Of a stretch of 64,000 bases of DNA, positions 61,193-64,000 are shown piece after piece. The stretch lies in assembly GCF_009729075.1 (NCBI RefSeq), contig NZ_VTGY01000015.1, forward strand, positions 248,001 through 312,000. The letters are read 5' to 3'. A program made the position numbers and the translations under genes. Source of the DNA: Mycolicibacterium sp. CBMA 226. GTDB taxonomy: Bacteria; Actinomycetota; Actinomycetes; Mycobacteriales; Mycobacteriaceae. The notes below the pieces were generated by a model. That model worked only from the letters and a program-made list of their open reading frames with translations. It did not search any database and was not told the DNA's origin. Within the stretch, counting starts at the first letter, position 1. Each line of letters starts with the position of its first letter.

Positions 61193-62418
61193 CCACCACT
61201 GAGGCAGTGACCGCCGCCTGGCGAGCCGAATCGGCACGTCTGGTGGCGGCACTGGCCCGCATGACCCGCGACATCGACCTCGCCGAGGACGTGGCGCAGG
61301 ACGCTCTCGTGGCCGCGCTGGAGGAATGGCCCGAGCGCGGAATTCCCGCAAACCCCGCCGCCTGGCTCATGACGGCGGCGAAGCGACGCGCGATCGACCA
61401 CATTCGCCGCGCCGAGACACTGCGCCGCAAGACCGAGGAGATCGGACACCGCCTGGAGGAGGTCGACATGCCCGACTTCGAAGGGCAGGTCGACTTCATC
61501 GAAGACGACGTCCTCCGCCTGATGTTCCTGACGTGCCACCCGGAGCTGCCGCCGGCGTCACGTGCGGCCTTGACGCTGCGGCTGGTGTCGGGACTGAGCA
61601 CCGCCGAGATCGCTCGTGCCTTCCTGGTGCCGGAATCGACGATGGCACAACGGATCAGCCGCGCGAAGAAGAGCCTCATCGGCGTCGATATGGAACTGCC
61701 GGTCGGGGCCGAGCGCGTAGAACGCCTCGATGACGTGCTCGCCGCCATCTACCTCACCTTCAACGAGGGCTACGTGGCGACCGCCGGCGCGGACTGGACG
61801 CGCCCGGACCTCTGCTTCGAGGCGATCCGGCTGGCGCGCATGGTGGCCGCCATGGTGCCGGACATCCCGGATTCCCTTGGGCTGCAAGCACTTGTCGAAC
61901 TCCAGGCGTCGCGGATACCTGCCCGCGTCGATCGTGACGGAGCGCCGGTGCTGCTCGACGATCAGGACCGGGCGCGGTGGGATCACCTACTGCGCCGCCG
62001 CGGCATCCAGGTGCTGGCCCGCGCCGAGACGCTCGCCGCGGCAGGCGCGCCCGTCGGGACCTACTTCTTGCAAGCGGCCATCGCCGCATGTCATGCGCGC
62101 GCGATGCGGGCCGAGGACACCGAGTGGCAGCGGATCGCGGACCTGTACGACGTGCTGGCGCTCGCCGCGCCCGGCCCCGTGATCGAGGTGAACCGCGCAG
62201 TGGCCCACGGGCGTGCCCATGGGCCGGAAGCGGGGCTGGCGGTGCTCGACGCGCTCGGTCCCGACCCGCTGCCCAGATCACCGCTGCCGCACGCGGTGCG
62301 GGGCGATCTGTTGGAGCGTCTGGGGCGGACGGCCGAGGCGTCGGCAGCGTTCGCGCACGCCGCCGCACTCAGCACCAACGAGGCCGAGCGCTCGCTGCTG
62401 CTCCGTCGGGCCACGTGA
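61180..62418 (+). CDS. ECF42-type RNA polymerase sigma factor
   Basis: A 412-aa protein, twice the size of simple ECF factors. Region 2 includes LAEDVAQDALVAALEEWP; region 4 includes LRLVSGLSTAEIARAFLVPESTMAQRI-like sequence (LSTAEIARAFLVPESTMAQR). A long C-terminal helical domain (about 190-412) contains YLTFNEGYVATAG and ends TAEASAAFAHAAALSTNEAER, a TPR-like unit. ECF42 factors have no anti-sigma; the C-terminal domain is needed for activity. The TTG at 61180 overlaps the DGPF stop; a GTG at 61207 is an alternative. Confidence 0.88.
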   Translation: MSPVTTTEAVTAAWRAESARLVAALARMTRDIDLAEDVAQDALVAALEEWPERGIPANPAAWLMTAAKRRAIDHIRRAETLRRKTEEIGHRLEEVDMPDFEGQVDFIEDDVLRLMFLTCHPELPPASRAALTLRLVSGLSTAEIARAFLVPESTMAQRISRAKKSLIGVDMELPVGAERVERLDDVLAAIYLTFNEGYVATAGADWTRPDLCFEAIRLARMVAAMVPDIPDSLGLQALVELQASRIPARVDRDGAPVLLDDQDRARWDHLLRRRGIQVLARAETLAAAGAPVGTYFLQAAIAACHARAMRAEDTEWQRIADLYDVLALAAPGPVIEVNRAVAHGRAHGPEAGLAVLDALGPDPLPRSPLPHAVRGDLLERLGRTAEASAAFAHAAALSTNEAERSLLLRRAT

Positions 62419-62554
62419 CTAGGTGCCGGGCTGTAATGGCGCGTTAAGAAGCCGCAAGTTTTTCGGCATCTTGCGTCAAGGCTGCGGCAGCAACTGCTTC
62501 CGTATCTGGTGTTGCAGGTAGAGCTGTAGGTAGGTCTTGCACTAGGAGGTTCTG

Positions 62555-63241
62555 ATGTTGCTGTCGGCAGCATTGAGTACGTGGTGGTCGGGTATCGCGG
62601 TACGCCACCATCCGGCGCGATTGGTGCTCGCGGCCGGCGATCCGCCTTTTGAACCGCCCCTGCCGGGTATTGAAATTGCACGCTCTGTAGCAGGTTTGGG
62701 TGATCCGGAGTTTGCGCGATGGGTGGTGGGGCACCGGCAGCCCGTAGATGCGGTGGGCGCAATCGAACTCGATACCGCGCTCACCGCTGGCGTCCCGCCC
62801 GCCCAGATCGGCGTGCACTGTGATGATCTGACCTCGAATGAAATGCTGTGGGCTGCAAGCATTGGCGTTGGGCGTCTGGTGATTTCGTCGACGCACCAGG
62901 CAGATGTGTTGTCGGCTGTCCGCGGTCCGAAGCCGGTGAACGTCTGGCTGCAGTCGGGCAGTGGGTGCTGCGTGCTGCGTGGGCGTCCCTCGCTGCGCCT
63001 GGTCGGACTCGATGCGCATCGTGGCGATGAGGATTATGCAGATCTGGTCGACCACCTCATCGGCGAGATGGCTGACGTCCGTCGAGAAAGCCGTGTTGTG
63101 GTTGGCCGCCTTGGCATTTCCGGCGTCCACGTGAATAGCGACACCGTCTACGAAATCGATGACGCGGTGACGGACGGCTGCATCCGGTACCGCGTGCCCC
63201 GCCCGCAGTTGTTGCTCAGTGGTTCGTTGGTGACGGCGTAA
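62555..63241 (+). CDS. Truncated diaminopimelate-decarboxylase-fold protein
   Basis: A 228-aa intact ORF with AGGAGG six bases before ATG. It aligns by eye with the middle of LysA-type barrels and with the LysA-like protein at 28873: ELDTALTAGVPPAQIGVHC then NEMLWAASIGVGRLVIS against ELATALAGGIEPGRIVVHG and DELATAAAAGVGRIVVD; LRLVGLDAHRGDEDYADLV and GEMADVRRESRVVV match further on. The PLP lysine region, EPGR motif and C-terminal domain are missing. It is probably a non-catalytic barrel protein or a decayed decarboxylase kept open. Some codons are less GC-rich than neighbours. Confidence 0.7.
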   Translation: MLLSAALSTWWSGIAVRHHPARLVLAAGDPPFEPPLPGIEIARSVAGLGDPEFARWVVGHRQPVDAVGAIELDTALTAGVPPAQIGVHCDDLTSNEMLWAASIGVGRLVISSTHQADVLSAVRGPKPVNVWLQSGSGCCVLRGRPSLRLVGLDAHRGDEDYADLVDHLIGEMADVRRESRVVVGRLGISGVHVNSDTVYEIDDAVTDGCIRYRVPRPQLLLSGSLVTA

Positions 63242-63251
63242 CCCAGCAGGA

Positions 63252-63842
63252 CTAGGCCGGCTTCTTGGTCAGGTCGGCGTTCTCGTCCTCCTGGATTGCG
63301 ACGCCGTCCTTCTGAGACGTCGACTCGATGGAGCCGATCGAGGAGTTCAGGTCGGTGATGCCACTGGCGTCGCCGCCCTTGAGTTTGTCGAACGCGGCCT
63401 GCACGGTGTCTCCGAGCTTGTCGAGCGGCGCGATGATCGCCTTGCACAACGTCGGGTCGGCCTGCACGTCGGCAGCCGCGAGCCGCACTTCCCGTTTCAC
63501 GAACAGCGCGGCCAGGCCGCCCTTGACGAATGCGGTGATACGGCCGTTGGCGCCCTTCTTGAACGTGCCGGCCTGGAACGGCTTCCACAACCAGCGGTGG
63601 AACGCGCCGAAGGCCAGGCCACTGTGCGCGACGAACTTGGTCTTGGCGAACGACGTGGTGGCCTGCGCCGGGCACGTCTGGGAGATCGGCGCGGCGTCAC
63701 CGGCATCGCCCGACGGATCCGCGGGAATCGATTCCGACGACGACGCTTCGTTGCCCGTCGTGGCTTGTTTGTGCCCGCAGCCGCCCACCAGCAGGACGAC
63801 GGGGATGACCAGGGCAGCGATCAGACGGACCAGCGTGTTCAC
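63252..63842 (-). CDS. Lipoprotein of unknown function
   Basis: A 196-aa protein with a lipoprotein signal (ALVIPVVLLVGGC, Cys about 22), a Ser/Glu/Asp linker and a mature domain containing TCPAQATTSFAKTKFVAHSG and FHRWLWKPFQAGTF, then a helical part with a second cysteine (DPTLCKAII). The tail is acidic, ending in Lys/Pro. It converges with the LysA-like fragment, ten bases apart. No family was recognised, though the pattern looks like a conserved mycobacterial envelope protein. Confidence 0.7.
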   Translation of the reverse strand: MNTLVRLIAALVIPVVLLVGGCGHKQATTGNEASSSESIPADPSGDAGDAAPISQTCPAQATTSFAKTKFVAHSGLAFGAFHRWLWKPFQAGTFKKGANGRITAFVKGGLAALFVKREVRLAAADVQADPTLCKAIIAPLDKLGDTVQAAFDKLKGGDASGITDLNSSIGSIESTSQKDGVAIQEDENADLTKKPA

Positions 63843-64000
63843 GAGTTACCTCCAGCAAAGTTGGCTCGGTTCCAGGACCGCGCGAAGCTAGCACTCGAAG
63901 CTGGGTGTTTGGTGGCAATTGATCGGGGCGAGGTCATCGGTTTCGTTCAGCGGAGACGGTGGAACCCCCTGACATGCAAGAACTGCTGGTTGGGGCGAGA

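Noticed and set aside
62453..62475. Hairpin CGCAAG/CTTGCG after the ECF42 gene as a terminator
   Set aside because: The arms are only six bases and the loop is 11 bases; it is too weak to call with confidence.
62444..63130. A 228-codon frame opposite the LysA-like fragment
   Set aside because: It has no ribosome site or known motif, whereas the plus-strand ORF has AGGAGG and clear homology to a fold.
63974..64000. A possible plus-strand gene start (MQELLVGAR) at the right edge
   Set aside because: Only nine codons are visible and no good ribosome site precedes it, so it cannot be supported.

Overview
This is a GC-rich actinobacterial chromosome segment, almost certainly from a Mycobacterium (Mycolicibacterium-type, probably a rapid grower). 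From memory of family and locus order, the backbone follows M. tuberculosis Rv0998 to Rv1029: pat, alkB-like, pmt, rsmI, pabB, metG, tatD, rpfB, ksgA, ispE, pks16, pth, rplY, lpqT, prs, glmU, tRNA-Gln, tetR, mfd, mazG, lpqU, eno, ftsB-like, DUF501, ppx, kdp. Other mycobacterial marks are Pks16, LpqT, Culp-type cutinase, WhiB, RpfB and abundant lipoprotein signal peptides. No transposase, integrase, rRNA or CRISPR array was seen.

Layout. 1-2646: truncated acyltransferase; a WhiB3-like regulator translationally coupled to a cysteine-free ribosomal protein L31 behind a Zur-like box; a GH27 lipoprotein. 2787-13276: pat and an aroE-like gene, three lipoproteins, AlkB-like dioxygenase, Pmt, RsmI, PabB, and an ECF41-type sigma factor coupled to a flavin oxidoreductase behind an ECF41-like promoter. 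13447-22123: metG and tatD (divergent), rpfB-ksgA-ispE, pks16 and two small secreted proteins. 22199-28176: minus-strand housekeeping run pth-rplY, SDR, prs-arsC-lpqT, glmU, tRNA-Gln. 28220-36601: TetR, a LysA-like protein lacking its PLP lysine, mfd, a triplicated 35-bp coupling element, mazG, an alpha/beta hydrolase and an AraC regulator. 36898-41467: efeUOB iron uptake with an iron-box-like upstream region, and lpqU. 41568-46211: eno, ftsB-like, DUF501, ppx, a 32-residue Cys/His-rich metallothionein-like ORF and a cutinase. 46369-57528: amino-acid decarboxylase and a complete one-direction kdp operon that starts with an extra 27-residue membrane peptide. 57856-63842: an acyl-CoA synthetase, an AurF-like diiron oxygenase with a perfect operator-like palindrome, a DGPF/YCII protein with its ECF42 sigma factor, a truncated LysA-like protein and a lipoprotein.

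The functional themes are metal homeostasis (Zur-type L31 switch, EfeUOB, possible metallothionein), translation and cell-wall supply (MetG, RsmI, KsgA, Pth, L25, GlmU, IspE, RpfB), potassium uptake, and two self-contained ECF sigma modules. The most unusual items are the 32-aa Cys/His peptide, the three overlapping 12-codon mini-ORFs between mfd and mazG, and two degenerate members of the diaminopimelate decarboxylase fold. All assignments come from reading the sequence; no database search was run.
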